A stretch of 64,000 nt of DNA from Saccharothrix obliqua (GCF_019375475.1 NZ_JAHXGQ010000016.1:61720-125719), one strand, 5' to 3'. Shown: positions 1 through 8,212, counted from the first letter of the stretch. Notes: generated by a model not told the origin, from the sequence alone. Translations and numbers: made by a program.

Positions 1-519
1 TTGGGGGCAGGTGGACACCAGCTCGGCGAGGACCTTGGTGGGGTAGCGGTGGGTGAGCCCTTCCACGACCCACATCTCCGCCTCGTGCAGGGAGTCGCGC
101 GTGGAGTGGGGGTGGCTGGGCCACTCGGGGTCGCGGTCGGCGCGGATCGGGAGCATGTAGCGGCGCACGGGGTCGGCGAGGAACGCGTCGGTGAAGTCCG
201 CGGGCCGCGCGTGCGGGGCCATGGTGTTGAGCATCTGCGGGGGCAGCAGCATCGACATGGTCGCCAGGTCGGCCTGGTCGGCGGCCAGTTCGTCGTAGAA
301 CGACTCGGCCAGCATGTCGCCGGTGACGGCGCGGAGCTGGCGTGCGTTCTTCACGCAGTTCGCCCGCTGCCACTGGGCGTCGCGCCACTGCGCCGCGGTG
401 ACGTCCCGCCAGCCCGGGAACCGCCGCCAATCGGGCTCCACGAGCTGCCGCCGGACGTAGGTGTACGGCTGGCGGTCAGGTCGGTGCGGCGCGGGTGCGA
501 CTTCGGGTAGCGCGGTCAT
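1..519 (-). CDS. kamA: Lysine 2,3-aminomutase, N-terminal part (truncated by window edge)
   Basis: KamA is a radical-SAM, PLP-dependent enzyme that turns L-lysine into L-beta-lysine. The 173 visible residues start at an ATG preceded by AGGTAGGGAG and contain the KamA N-terminal region, with WRDVTAAQWRDAQWQR, the MLPIRADRDPEWPSHP segment and HRYPTKVLAELVSTCPQ. In the family the Cx3Cx2C iron-sulfur motif follows directly after this point, so it lies outside the window together with the PLP lysine. The gene faces away from fxsA/kdd, and kdd, kamD, kamE and kal downstream on the other strand use its product, so a catabolic role is more likely than beta-lysine antibiotic synthesis. Glutamate 2,3-aminomutase is the main alternative. 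Confidence 0.88.
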   Translation of the reverse strand, partial: MTALPEVAPAPHRPDRQPYTYVRRQLVEPDWRRFPGWRDVTAAQWRDAQWQRANCVKNARQLRAVTGDMLAESFYDELAADQADLATMSMLLPPQMLNTMAPHARPADFTDAFLADPVRRYMLPIRADRDPEWPSHPHSTRDSLHEAEMWVVEGLTHRYPTKVLAELVSTCPQ

Positions 520-543
520 CCATGCTCCCTACCTGGTGAGTGG

Positions 544-590
544 CGTAAAGATATTCTGCCATCCTGGCACTTCGACGTAAATATTTCGGC
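544..590. promoter_or_regulatory. Pair of AT-rich direct repeats between kamA and fxsA
   Basis: CGTAAAGATATTCTGCC (544-560) and CGTAAATATTTCGGC (576-590) start 32 bp apart, about three helical turns, in the divergent kamA/fxsA promoter region. A third similar copy, CGTGAAGATATCCC, sits at 1347-1360, 30 bp before the kdd start. The shared form is roughly CGTRAAKATWT. They may be binding sites of a lysine-responsive regulator or promoter elements; this is inferred from position and similarity only. Confidence 0.4.
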
Positions 591-626
591 AGGGAGTGTT
601 TTGGCGGGTTCGTACGTTGAGCGGGT

Positions 627-1106
627 ATGCGCGTGTTCGCCGTAGTGCTCATCGGACTGGCCGTCGAGATCACCGCCCTGGTGGCGGCCTTCGGGTCGTG
701 GGGCTTCCTGCCCACGCTCGGGCTGCTGGTCCTCGGCGGCGTGGTCGGTTCGCTGCTCATGCGGCGGGAGGGCGCGCGCACCATGGCGGCGTTCTCGGCG
801 GCGCTGCGCGACCGGCGCGCGCCCCACCAGGAGGTGGCGGACGGCGTCCTCATCGCCGCCGCCGGGTTCCTCATCCTCGTGCCGGGCTTCCTCAGCGACA
901 TCGCGGGCCTGTTCCTGCTGCTGCCGCCCACGCGCCGCCTCATCAGCCGCCGGATCGCCCGGCGTGCCGAGCAGCGTGAGCGGGAGATGACCCTGAACCT
1001 CCGCTACGGCCGCCCGCCGGCGGCGGGCGGTGTGGTGATCGACGGCGACGTGATCGACATCCAGCCCGACCGGCCGAACCCGGTGAACCGCACCGAGCTG
1101 ACCTGA
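627..1106 (+). CDS. FxsA family membrane protein
   Basis: A 159-residue protein of the FxsA family, small inner-membrane proteins named for suppression of F-plasmid exclusion of phage T7; their cellular role is not settled. Two hydrophobic segments lie near the N-terminus (about 1-20 and 27-45) and a third at about 72-95, with the conserved LVPGFLSDIAGLFLLLPPTR motif. The tail is charged and then rich in Asp/Pro, as is usual in actinobacteria. The start ATG follows GAGCGGG. It separates kamA from kdd but has no known link with lysine metabolism. Confidence 0.85.
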   Translation: MRVFAVVLIGLAVEITALVAAFGSWGFLPTLGLLVLGGVVGSLLMRREGARTMAAFSAALRDRRAPHQEVADGVLIAAAGFLILVPGFLSDIAGLFLLLPPTRRLISRRIARRAEQREREMTLNLRYGRPPAAGGVVIDGDVIDIQPDRPNPVNRTELT

Positions 1107-1346
1107 CCCCGGGACCTGTGCGCTGGGGGCCTGTGCGCTGCCACGAGCCGAGTGCCCGGGGCGGGCGCGAGCGGGGTGGGGCGAGACGGGCGGCGCGGGG
1201 CGGGATCCGACCAAGCGGAACGGAGCGGCGGGCGGCCGGCCCCGCGGGGCTCGGCGCGGCACGCGGCGGGGCCGGACCCGGGGCAGCCGGTCCGCGTGGC
1301 TGAGCGGGCGGACCTGGCTCAATGCTTGCGCAGACTCGCCTCGTCG

Positions 1347-1360
1347 CGTGAAGATATCCC
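1347..1360. promoter_or_regulatory. Third copy of the CGTRAAKATWT motif, upstream of kdd
   Basis: CGTGAAGATATCCC, 30 bp before the kdd ATG, matches the two repeats between kamA and fxsA. The surrounding 1107-1390 spacer is otherwise GC-rich, and no gene could be supported in it. A shared regulator of kamA and the kdd operon is an inference. Confidence 0.35.
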
Positions 1361-1390
1361 GGTCCAGCCGCTGTCGACCGAAGGATTTCC

Positions 1391-2404
1391 ATGACTTCGC
1401 CGTACGGTCTGCACCGCGTCCTCGAACCCGCGGGTGTGCTGCCGCAGCAGGCGTGGCGGCTGGACGCGACACCGGAGTGCGGCGCGGACGAGGTGGTGCT
1501 GGACGTCGAGCGGCTCAACCTGGATGCCGCCTCGTTCCGCCAGTTGCGGGAGGAGCACGGTGCCGGCATCCGCCGCGCGGTGCTGGACATCGTGGCCGAG
1601 CGCGGCAAGATGCAGAACCCGGTCACGGGGTCCGGCGGCATGTTGCTCGGCGTGGTCCGCGCCGTCGGCCCGGACTCGCCGCTGGGCCTGCGCGTCGGCG
1701 ACCGGGTCGCCACCCTCGTGTCGCTGACCCTCACGCCGCTGCGCATCACCGACGGCCTTGCCCGCTGGGACGGCACCACCGAGCAGGCGCCGTGCGCGGG
1801 CACCGCCGTCCTGTTCGGCCGCTCCATCGCCGCCGTCCTGCCCGGCGACCTGCCCGACGAACTCGCGCTGTCCGTCCTCGACGTCTGCGGCGCGCCCGCG
1901 CTGACCGACCGGGTCGTGCGCCGCCGCGCCGCCCGCTCGGTGCTGGTCCTCGGCGGCGGCGGCAAGTCGGGGTCGTTGTCGCTGGCCGCCGCGCGCCGCG
2001 CGGGCGCGACCCGCCTCGTGGCGCTGGTGCCCGACCACGCCGAAGCGGAACGGGTCACGGCGTCCGGGCTGGCCGACGAGGTGGTGCTCGCCGACGCCCG
2101 CGACCCCGTGGCGGTGCTCGCCGCGGTCGGCGAGCCGGTCGACGTGACCGTGGTGTGCGTGGACGTGCCGGGCTGCGAGCACGGCGCGATCCTGGCCACC
2201 GCGGACGGCGGCACGGTGGTCTTCTTCTCCATGGCCACGTCCTTCTCCGCCGCGGCACTGGGCGCGGAGGGCCTGGCGGCCGACGTGGAGATGATCGTCG
2301 GCAACGGCTACGTGCCAGGTCACGCCGCGTTCGCCCTCGACCTGGTGCGGACCGAACCTGCCGTGCGGTCCCTGTTCGAGCACCGGCAGACTGCACAGGC
2401 GTGA
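1391..2404 (+). CDS. kdd: L-erythro-3,5-diaminohexanoate dehydrogenase
   Basis: This enzyme oxidises (3S,5S)-3,5-diaminohexanoate to 5-amino-3-oxohexanoate with NAD(P), the step after lysine 5,6-aminomutase. The 337-residue protein is of normal family length. It opens with the family-typical YGLHRVLEPAGVLPQQAW, has NPVTGSGGMLLGVV in the middle, and carries a glycine-rich nucleotide loop LGGGGKSGSLS at about 187-197, giving an alcohol-dehydrogenase-like fold without zinc ligands. The ATG is preceded by AAGGA. The stop overlaps the GTG start of the amidohydrolase, so translation is probably coupled through the operon. Confidence 0.9.
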   Translation: MTSPYGLHRVLEPAGVLPQQAWRLDATPECGADEVVLDVERLNLDAASFRQLREEHGAGIRRAVLDIVAERGKMQNPVTGSGGMLLGVVRAVGPDSPLGLRVGDRVATLVSLTLTPLRITDGLARWDGTTEQAPCAGTAVLFGRSIAAVLPGDLPDELALSVLDVCGAPALTDRVVRRRAARSVLVLGGGGKSGSLSLAAARRAGATRLVALVPDHAEAERVTASGLADEVVLADARDPVAVLAAVGEPVDVTVVCVDVPGCEHGAILATADGGTVVFFSMATSFSAAALGAEGLAADVEMIVGNGYVPGHAAFALDLVRTEPAVRSLFEHRQTAQA

Positions 2405-3954
2405 CTACTTTGCTCGTGGGTGGCCGCATCCACTCCCCGATCTCGACCGACGCCACGGCGATGGCCATCACCGACGGCACCGTGGTGTGGCTGGGGCAGG
2501 ACTCCGTCGGCCGCGCGCTGCACCCGGACGCCGAGGTCGTGGACCTGGCGGGCGCGTGGGTCGCGCCCGCCTTCGTGGACGCGCACGTGCACGCCACCTC
2601 GGCCGGCCTGCTGCGCACCGGCCTGGACCTGACCGGCTGCGACTCCCTGGCCGACCTGCTGGCACGGGTGCGCGCCGCGCCCGGCGACCTGGTCTGGGGC
2701 CACGGCTGGGACGAGACGCGCTGGCCGGAGGGCCGCCCGCCGACGCGTGCCGAACTCGACGACGCCGCCCGCGGCCGGGTGGTGTACCTGTCGCGGATCG
2801 ACGTGCACTCGGCGCTGGCATCCACCGCGCTGGTCGACCGCGCCCCGGCGGCCCGCGCCGCGGACGGCTGGCACCCGGACGGTCCGCTGTCGCGTGCCGC
2901 GCACCACCACGTGCGCGGTGCGGCGAAGGACGCCATCCCGGTGGAACGCCGCCGTGCCGCGCAGGACGCGTTCCTCGCGCACGCCGCCGCGAACGGCATC
3001 GCGTCCGTGCACGAGTGCGCGGGCCCCGACATCTCCAGCCGCGACGACCTGGCCGACCTGCTCGCCCGCACCGACGGCCCGGAGGTCGTCGGCTACTGGG
3101 GCGACCGGGAACCGGTCGACCTGCCCGTGCGCGGCCTGGCGGGCGACCTGTTCGTGGACGGCGCGCTCGGCTCCCGCACCGCCGCGCTGTGCTCCCCGTA
3201 CGCCGACGCCGACACCACCGGCGCGCTCTACCTGGACGCCGACGAGATCGCCGCGCACCTCGTGACCTGCACGCGAGCCGGCATCCAGGGCGGTTTCCAC
3301 GTGATCGGCGACGCCGCCGCGGCGGCTGTCGTCGCGGGTTTCGAACGGGCCGCCGAGGTCGTCGGCGTGCCCGCCCTGGCCGCCCGCAAGCACCGCCTGG
3401 AGCACGTCGAGATGGTCACCGCCGAGCAGGCGGCGAAACTCGGGTCGTTCGGCGTGGTGGCGTCCGTGCAACCGCTGTTCGACCACGAGTGGGGCGGCCC
3501 GTCCGGCATGTACGCCCAGCGGCTGGGCGTGGAGCGCGGCACGGCGCTCAACCCGTTCTCCCGGCTCGCCGCGTCCGGGCTGGTGCTGGCGCTCGGCTCG
3601 GACGCGCCGGTCACGGCCGCGGACCCGTGGGCCGCGGTGCGCGCGGCCGTGCGGCACCGCACGGACGGCTTCGGCATCTCACCCCGCGCGGCGTTCAACG
3701 CCCACACCCGCGGCGGGTGGCGCGCGGCGGGCGTGGACGACGGCGTCACCGGCACGTTGCGGCCCGGCGCGCCCGCCACGTACGCGGTGTGGGAGGTGGG
3801 CGAGCTGGAGGTCACCGCGCCCGACTCGCGCGTGCAGCGGTGGTCGACCGACCCGCGCTCGGGCGTGCCCGGCCTGCCGTCGCTGGACGACAACCCCACC
3901 TGCCTGCGCACGGTGCTGCGCGGTCGCACCATCTACGAGCGGGGCGCGTCGTGA
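2401..3954 (+). CDS. YtcJ-like metal-dependent amidohydrolase
   Basis: A 517-residue amidohydrolase-superfamily protein (TIM barrel with a split composite domain). The metal-binding VDAHVHA motif is at residues 59-65, GFHVIGD and HRLEHVEM supply later ligand histidines, and LGSDAPV holds the C-terminal Asp. It starts at GTG 2401 inside the kdd stop (GTGA overlap) and is followed by kamD, so it is a true operon member. YtcJ-like enzymes hydrolyse amide or related C-N bonds of varied substrates. No amidohydrolase step belongs to the standard lysine fermentation route, so the substrate here is unknown; an N-acylated or lactam form of an intermediate is a guess. Confidence 0.85.
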   Translation: MTTLLVGGRIHSPISTDATAMAITDGTVVWLGQDSVGRALHPDAEVVDLAGAWVAPAFVDAHVHATSAGLLRTGLDLTGCDSLADLLARVRAAPGDLVWGHGWDETRWPEGRPPTRAELDDAARGRVVYLSRIDVHSALASTALVDRAPAARAADGWHPDGPLSRAAHHHVRGAAKDAIPVERRRAAQDAFLAHAAANGIASVHECAGPDISSRDDLADLLARTDGPEVVGYWGDREPVDLPVRGLAGDLFVDGALGSRTAALCSPYADADTTGALYLDADEIAAHLVTCTRAGIQGGFHVIGDAAAAAVVAGFERAAEVVGVPALAARKHRLEHVEMVTAEQAAKLGSFGVVASVQPLFDHEWGGPSGMYAQRLGVERGTALNPFSRLAASGLVLALGSDAPVTAADPWAAVRAAVRHRTDGFGISPRAAFNAHTRGGWRAAGVDDGVTGTLRPGAPATYAVWEVGELEVTAPDSRVQRWSTDPRSGVPGLPSLDDNPTCLRTVLRGRTIYERGAS

Positions 3955-3976
3955 CCGCCCGCGAAAGGGAGTGACG

Positions 3977-5542
3977 ATGGCGCTGCTCGACCTCGACCCG
4001 GAGGTGGTCGCCACGGCGCGGCGGCTCGCCGCGCGCGCCGCCGAACCGGTGGTGGCCATCGCCCGGGCCCACACCACCGTGGCGGTCGAGCGCGCGACGC
4101 TCCGGCTCGCCGGCATCACCGGCGCGGACTCCACCCACCGCGCGGGCGACGTGCCGTGGGTGAACCGGCTGGTGGACACCGTCCGCGAGCACTGCGGCCT
4201 GGAGCACGGGGTGGCGCTGCCCGCGTTCCACGCCCTGCGCCGGCACGACCTCGGCTCGCTCACCGAGCTTGCCGAGGCGACCGCCGCCGGGCAGGTCCGC
4301 TTCACCCTGCCCGAGGGGCGCGACGCGGTCCGCGCCGAGAAGGCCGCGCGCACGGCGATCGCCAGGGGGCTGCGCACGGTCGACCGCAACCGCGCGCAGC
4401 GCGACCGGCTGGTGGCGCGGCTGGGCGACCCGCCACGCAGGCCGTGGATCTACCTGATCGTGGCGACCGGCGACATCGACGAGGACGTGGTCCAGGCGCG
4501 CAACGCGGCGCGGGCGGGCGCGGACGTCATCGCCGTGATCCGCTCCACCGGGCAGTCCCTGCTGGACTACGTGCCCGAGGGCGCGACGCACCACGGTTTC
4601 GCGGGCACCTACGCCACGCAGGAGAACTTCCGCATCATGCGTGCCGCGCTGGACGAGGTGTCCAAGGAGGTCGGCCGGTACGTGCGGCTGACCAACTACG
4701 CGTCGGGCCTGTGCATGCCGGAGATCGCGGTGCTGGCCGGGTTGCAGCGGCTGGACATGATGCTCAACGACTCGATGTACGGGATCCTGTTCCGCGACAT
4801 CAACCCCATCCGCACGTTCGTCGACCAGCGGTTCTCCCGCCAGGTCCACGCACGCGCCGGGATCGTGATCAACACCGGCGAGGACAACTACCTCACCACC
4901 GCCGACGCCGTGGACGCCGCGCACACCGTCACCGTGTCGCAGCTGCTCAACGAGCACTTCGCGCACGAGGCCGGCCTGCCCGACCACCTGCTGGGCCTGG
5001 GCCACGCCTTCGAGATCGACCCGCGGGTGCCCGAGTCGTTCCGGCTGGAGCTGGCGCACGCCCTGCTGGCCCGCGAGCTGTTCCCGGACGCGCCGCTGAA
5101 GTGGATGCCGCCCACCAAGCACATGACCGGCGACGTGTTCCACGGCTACCTGCTCAACGGGTTCTTCAACCTGGCGGGCGTGCTCACCGGCCAGAGCATC
5201 CTGCTGGTGGGCATGATGACCGAGGCCGTGGTGACGCCGTTCCTGTCCGACCGGGACCTGGCGCTGGCCAACGTGCGGTACGTCCTCGACGCCGCGGGCG
5301 GGCTGCGCGAGGACTTCCGCCCCGCGCCGGACGGCCTGATCGTGAAGCGCGCGCACCAGGTGCTCGGCGAGGCCGTGGACCTGTTGGCGCGCATCGTCGA
5401 CGACGGGTTGCTCAACGCCATCGCGGACGGCACGTTCGGCCTGATGAAGCGCCCGCCCGACGGCGGCAAGGGCGCGGACGGCGTGGTGGTGAAGGCCGAC
5501 GGCTACCGCAACCCCGCCGCGGACCTGCTGGAGGCGCGGTGA
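3977..5542 (+). CDS. kamD: Lysine 5,6-aminomutase, alpha subunit
   Basis: The large subunit of the adenosylcobalamin- and PLP-dependent mutase that moves the terminal amino group of D-lysine or L-beta-lysine to C5. The 521-residue protein forms the TIM barrel and matches the family in length, with recognisable stretches WIYLIVATGDIDEDVVQARN, LTNYASGLCMPEIAVLAG and APLKWMPPTKHMTGD. The ATG at 3977 is chosen because AAAGGGAG lies 5 bp upstream; a GTG two codons earlier overlaps that ribosome site. The last codons overlap the kamE GTG start, as expected for equimolar subunits. Confidence 0.93.
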   Translation: MALLDLDPEVVATARRLAARAAEPVVAIARAHTTVAVERATLRLAGITGADSTHRAGDVPWVNRLVDTVREHCGLEHGVALPAFHALRRHDLGSLTELAEATAAGQVRFTLPEGRDAVRAEKAARTAIARGLRTVDRNRAQRDRLVARLGDPPRRPWIYLIVATGDIDEDVVQARNAARAGADVIAVIRSTGQSLLDYVPEGATHHGFAGTYATQENFRIMRAALDEVSKEVGRYVRLTNYASGLCMPEIAVLAGLQRLDMMLNDSMYGILFRDINPIRTFVDQRFSRQVHARAGIVINTGEDNYLTTADAVDAAHTVTVSQLLNEHFAHEAGLPDHLLGLGHAFEIDPRVPESFRLELAHALLARELFPDAPLKWMPPTKHMTGDVFHGYLLNGFFNLAGVLTGQSILLVGMMTEAVVTPFLSDRDLALANVRYVLDAAGGLREDFRPAPDGLIVKRAHQVLGEAVDLLARIVDDGLLNAIADGTFGLMKRPPDGGKGADGVVVKADGYRNPAADLLEAR

Positions 5543-6282
5543 AGCGGCACGTCCGGCCCTACGGCGACACCACCGGCGACGGCATGGTGCAGACGTCGTT
5601 CACGCTGCCCGTCCCGTTCGGGCCCAAGGCGGACGGCGCGGCGCAGCAGCTGGCCAACCGGATGGGCATCGACCCGGCGATGGTCGTGCACTCCCACCCG
5701 ATCGGCGAGGACTTCACGTTCTTCGTCGTCTACGGCTCGGTCAAGCACGTCGTGGACCTCGACGCGGTGCGGGTGGTGGAGCGCGAGTACCCGCTGCTGT
5801 CGCCCGCCGAGGTGAACACGGCGCTGAAGAAGTTGTTGCGCCGCAAGCTCGTCGTCGTGGGCGGCTGCATCGGCACCGACGCCCACACGGTCGGCATCGA
5901 CGCGATCCTCAACATCAAGGGGTTCGCGGGGGAGAAGGGCCTGGAGTATTACCGGGAGCTGAAGGTCGTGAACCTGGGCGCGCAGGTGTCCGTGCCGGAG
6001 CTGGTGCGCCGGGCGCGGGCGGAGCGGGCGGACGCGGTGCTGGTGTCGCAGGTGGTCACCCAGCGCGACGCGCACCTGCTCAACACCCGCGAGATGTCGG
6101 CCGCCTTCCGCGAGGCGATGGGCGACCGGCGACCGCTGCTCGTCGCGGGCGGCCCCCGGTTCGACCCGCTGATGGCGGGCGAGCTGGGCGTGGACCGCGT
6201 GTTCGGCCGGGGCACCACCCCCGGCGAGGTCGCCAGCTACCTGGTGCACGCCGTCCGGACGAAGAAGGGACCAACCGCGTGA
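5539..6282 (+). CDS. kamE: Lysine 5,6-aminomutase, beta subunit
   Basis: The cobalamin- and PLP-binding subunit of lysine 5,6-aminomutase. The 247-residue protein has the DxHxxG B12 motif as DAHTVG at residues 114-119, with His116 as lower cobalt ligand, and Lys127 exactly eleven residues later (ILNIKGFAG), the spacing of the PLP lysine (Lys144) to His133 in the clostridial enzyme. The active-site machinery is thus complete. It starts at GTG 5539 in a GTGA overlap with kamD and ends in a GTGA overlap with kal. Activity requires adenosylcobalamin; no reactivating chaperone gene is visible nearby. Confidence 0.93.
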   Translation: MKRHVRPYGDTTGDGMVQTSFTLPVPFGPKADGAAQQLANRMGIDPAMVVHSHPIGEDFTFFVVYGSVKHVVDLDAVRVVEREYPLLSPAEVNTALKKLLRRKLVVVGGCIGTDAHTVGIDAILNIKGFAGEKGLEYYRELKVVNLGAQVSVPELVRRARAERADAVLVSQVVTQRDAHLLNTREMSAAFREAMGDRRPLLVAGGPRFDPLMAGELGVDRVFGRGTTPGEVASYLVHAVRTKKGPTA

Positions 6283-6671
6283 CCCCCACCGTGGGCTTGA
6301 CCGTGACCCACCGCCGCTACGTGCCCCACTCCCACGCCCACTACGGCGGGAACCTGGTGGACGGCGCGTACGGCCTGGGCCTGTTCGGCGACGTGGCCAC
6401 CGAGCTGCTGATCCGCACCGACGGCGACGAGGGCCTGTTCGCGGGCTACTCGGAGGTGTCGTTCGACGCGCCGGTCCAGGCCGGTGACGTGATCGAGGCG
6501 ACCGCGACCCTGGTGCGCGTGGGCAACCGGTCCCGGGAGATCGAGTTCGAGGCACGCGTGGTGTGCCGGTCGGCGCCGGACCGCGGGCCGTCGGCGGCCG
6601 ACGTCCTCGACCCGCCGGTGGTGGTGACCCGCGCGCGCGGCACGGTCGTGGCGCCGCCCCGCCCGTCCTGA
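6279..6671 (+). CDS. kal: 3-aminobutyryl-CoA ammonia-lyase
   Basis: Kal removes ammonia from L-3-aminobutyryl-CoA to give crotonyl-CoA, a late step of lysine fermentation. The 130-residue single hotdog-fold protein has the family-typical YVPHSHAHYGGNLVDGAY opening and a central VQAGDVIEATATLVRVGN. It starts at GTG 6279 overlapping the kamE stop and closes the operon. The 3-keto-5-aminohexanoate cleavage enzyme (kce), needed between Kdd and Kal, is not in the window and must be encoded elsewhere if the route is complete. Confidence 0.85.
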   Translation: MTPTVGLTVTHRRYVPHSHAHYGGNLVDGAYGLGLFGDVATELLIRTDGDEGLFAGYSEVSFDAPVQAGDVIEATATLVRVGNRSREIEFEARVVCRSAPDRGPSAADVLDPPVVVTRARGTVVAPPRPS

Positions 6672-6725
6672 GTCAGCCGTACGGCCTGCTGCTGCGGCGG
6701 TGCGGTCTCTGCCACTATCAACGGC

Positions 6726-7079
6726 GTGATCAGCCTCGATCCGGTTTCCTCCGTACCGCCCTACGAGCAGGTGCGGTCCCAGTTCGCCCGCAAGATCACC
6801 GACCGGGAGCTGGCCGTGGGCACCAGGTTGCCCACGGTGCGCGCCCTGGCCGCGCAGCTCGGCATCGCGGTCAACACCGTCGCCCGCGCCTACCGCGAGT
6901 TGGAGGAGGCGGGTCTCATCGAGACCCGCGGCAGAGCCGGGACCGTGGTCAGCGCGGCGGGGGAGCGCAGCCGGGAACGGGTGCTGCGCGCCGCCCGCGG
7001 TTACGCGGCCACGGCCCGGGAACAGGGGCTGTCCGCCGACGAGGCGCTGGAGATCGTGCGAGCGGCCCTCGCTGATTGA
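6726..7079 (+). CDS. GntR family transcriptional regulator (short, YtrA-like)
   Basis: A 117-residue DNA-binding protein with the GntR winged helix-turn-helix in residues about 8-75 (PPYEQVRSQFARKI, GTRLPTVRALAAQLGI, NTVARAYRELEEAGLIETR) and only a short helical tail, as in the YtrA subfamily. These usually control ABC transporters. Here it follows the lysine operon after 54 bp and could instead be its regulator; nothing in the sequence decides this. The start is GTG, closely preceded by CACTATCAA, which suggests a leaderless or short-leader mRNA. Confidence 0.85.
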   Translation: MISLDPVSSVPPYEQVRSQFARKITDRELAVGTRLPTVRALAAQLGIAVNTVARAYRELEEAGLIETRGRAGTVVSAAGERSRERVLRAARGYAATAREQGLSADEALEIVRAALAD

Positions 7080-7083
7080 TCAG
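7072..7083. promoter_or_regulatory. Short palindrome before the TetR gene
   Basis: CTGATTGATCAG (5-bp arms, 2-bp spacer) overlaps the end of the GntR gene and lies directly before TAGTGT (7084-7089), a plausible -10 box for the GTG start at 7096. It may be an autoregulatory operator; the palindrome is short, so this is weak. Confidence 0.3.
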
Positions 7084-7095
7084 TAGTGTGGTCGG

Positions 7096-7848
7096 GTGGC
7101 GACCGAACACAGCGGCGGAGGCGACCCGGCACGCACCCTCGCGGTGCTCTGGCGCACGAACCCGCCCAGCGCGCGCAAGGACCTCGGCGTGGACCGCATC
7201 GTGGCCGCCGCCGTCGAGCTGGCCGACGCCGAGGGGCTGGGCGCGTTGTCCATGCGCCGCGTGGCGGACCGGCTCGGCGTGGGCACCATGTCGCTGTACA
7301 CGTACGTGCCCGGCAAGGGCGAGTTGATCGACGTGATGGTGGACGTCGTGCACGGCGAGACGGCGCGGCCGGTCGACGTGCCCGGCGGGTGGCGCGGCAA
7401 GCTGACCCGGATCGCGCGGGAGAACTGGGAGCTGTTCCTGCGCCACCCGTGGCTGCTCCAGGTGGCGACCAACCGGGCCGTGCTGGGCCCGAACGTGGCG
7501 GCCAAGTACGACTACGAGCTGTCCGCGGTGGACGGCATCGGGTTGACCGACGTCGAGATGGACGCGGTGCTGGGCCTGGTGCTGGGGCACGTGCAGGCGT
7601 CGGCGCGGCTGGCGGTGGACGCGGCGCGGATCGAGCAGCGCACCGGGTTGACCGACGAGCAGTGGTGGCAGGCCACCGCGCCGTTCCTGGCCCGGGTGTT
7701 CGACCCGGAGCGCTTCCCGACCGCGGCGCGGGTGGGCGCGGCGGCGGGTGAGGCGCACGGTTCGGCGTACTCGGGCGAGCACGCGTTCCGGTTCGGCCTG
7801 GAACGCGTGCTCGACGGGATCGAGGTGCTGGTGGCGTCCCGTCAGTAG
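7096..7848 (+). CDS. TetR/AcrR family transcriptional regulator
   Basis: A 250-residue repressor of the TetR family. The helix-turn-helix occupies about residues 30-80 (DRIVAAAVELADAEGL, SMRRVADRLGVGTMSLYTYV), followed by a ligand-binding domain of the TetR_C type found with tetracycline- and drug-responsive members. The ligand cannot be deduced. The start is GTG with a probable -10 box only 7 bp upstream, so the transcript is likely leaderless. Its 3' end overlaps that of the convergent PspC-like gene by 7 bp. Confidence 0.88.
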   Translation: MATEHSGGGDPARTLAVLWRTNPPSARKDLGVDRIVAAAVELADAEGLGALSMRRVADRLGVGTMSLYTYVPGKGELIDVMVDVVHGETARPVDVPGGWRGKLTRIARENWELFLRHPWLLQVATNRAVLGPNVAAKYDYELSAVDGIGLTDVEMDAVLGLVLGHVQASARLAVDAARIEQRTGLTDEQWWQATAPFLARVFDPERFPTAARVGAAAGEAHGSAYSGEHAFRFGLERVLDGIEVLVASRQ

Positions 7849-8027
7849 TCGCGCTTGGGCATGATCACCCACAGTGCGAGGTAGATGAGGAACTGCGGTC
7901 CGGGCAGCAGGCAGGAGAGCAGGAACACCAGCCGGACGGTGTTCGGCTGCCAACCGAACCGCTCGGCCAGGCCCGCGCATACTCCGGCGATCACCCGGCG
8001 GTGTCGAGGTCTGGTCAACGTGGTCAT
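7842..8027 (-). CDS. Small PspC-domain membrane protein
   Basis: A 61-residue protein consisting almost only of a PspC domain: RRVIAGVCAGLAERFGW followed by one hydrophobic segment LVFLLSCLLPGPQFLIYLAL and a short basic end. PspC domains occur in envelope-stress systems. The ATG at 8027 gives the family-typical length. One of the 42-bp repeats (8171-8212) lies about 140 bp upstream and could hold a promoter. Confidence 0.82.
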   Translation of the reverse strand: MTTLTRPRHRRVIAGVCAGLAERFGWQPNTVRLVFLLSCLLPGPQFLIYLALWVIMPKRDY

Positions 8028-8170
8028 GCCTCCACGGTGCCTGCCCGCGGGGCGGCGCGCATCGGTGACATCCCTGATCCCGGCCCTGCGGCCACCCCTA
8101 CCCGGGTGGTGGGGGCAGGCCCCCGGGCGCGGTCGCGGGCGGACGGCGAACCGCGGGGCGCGCGCCCCGT

Positions 8171-8212
8171 GTTTTATTCCTGCGATGATTTCAGTGTGGA
8201 CTAAAAGAGCAG
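8171..8212 (+). repeat. 42-bp direct repeat, copy A (3' flank of the L,D-transpeptidase gene)
   Basis: It runs from GTTTTATTC to AAAAGAGCAG and contains the invariant core GATGATTTCAGTGTGGACT (8184-8202). It is identical to copy B (9224-9265) at 37 of 42 positions in the same orientation and ends directly at the transpeptidase stop codon (8213). The ends TTTTATTCC and GGACTAAAA form an imperfect inverted repeat. It is strikingly AT-rich against its surroundings. Confidence 0.75.
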
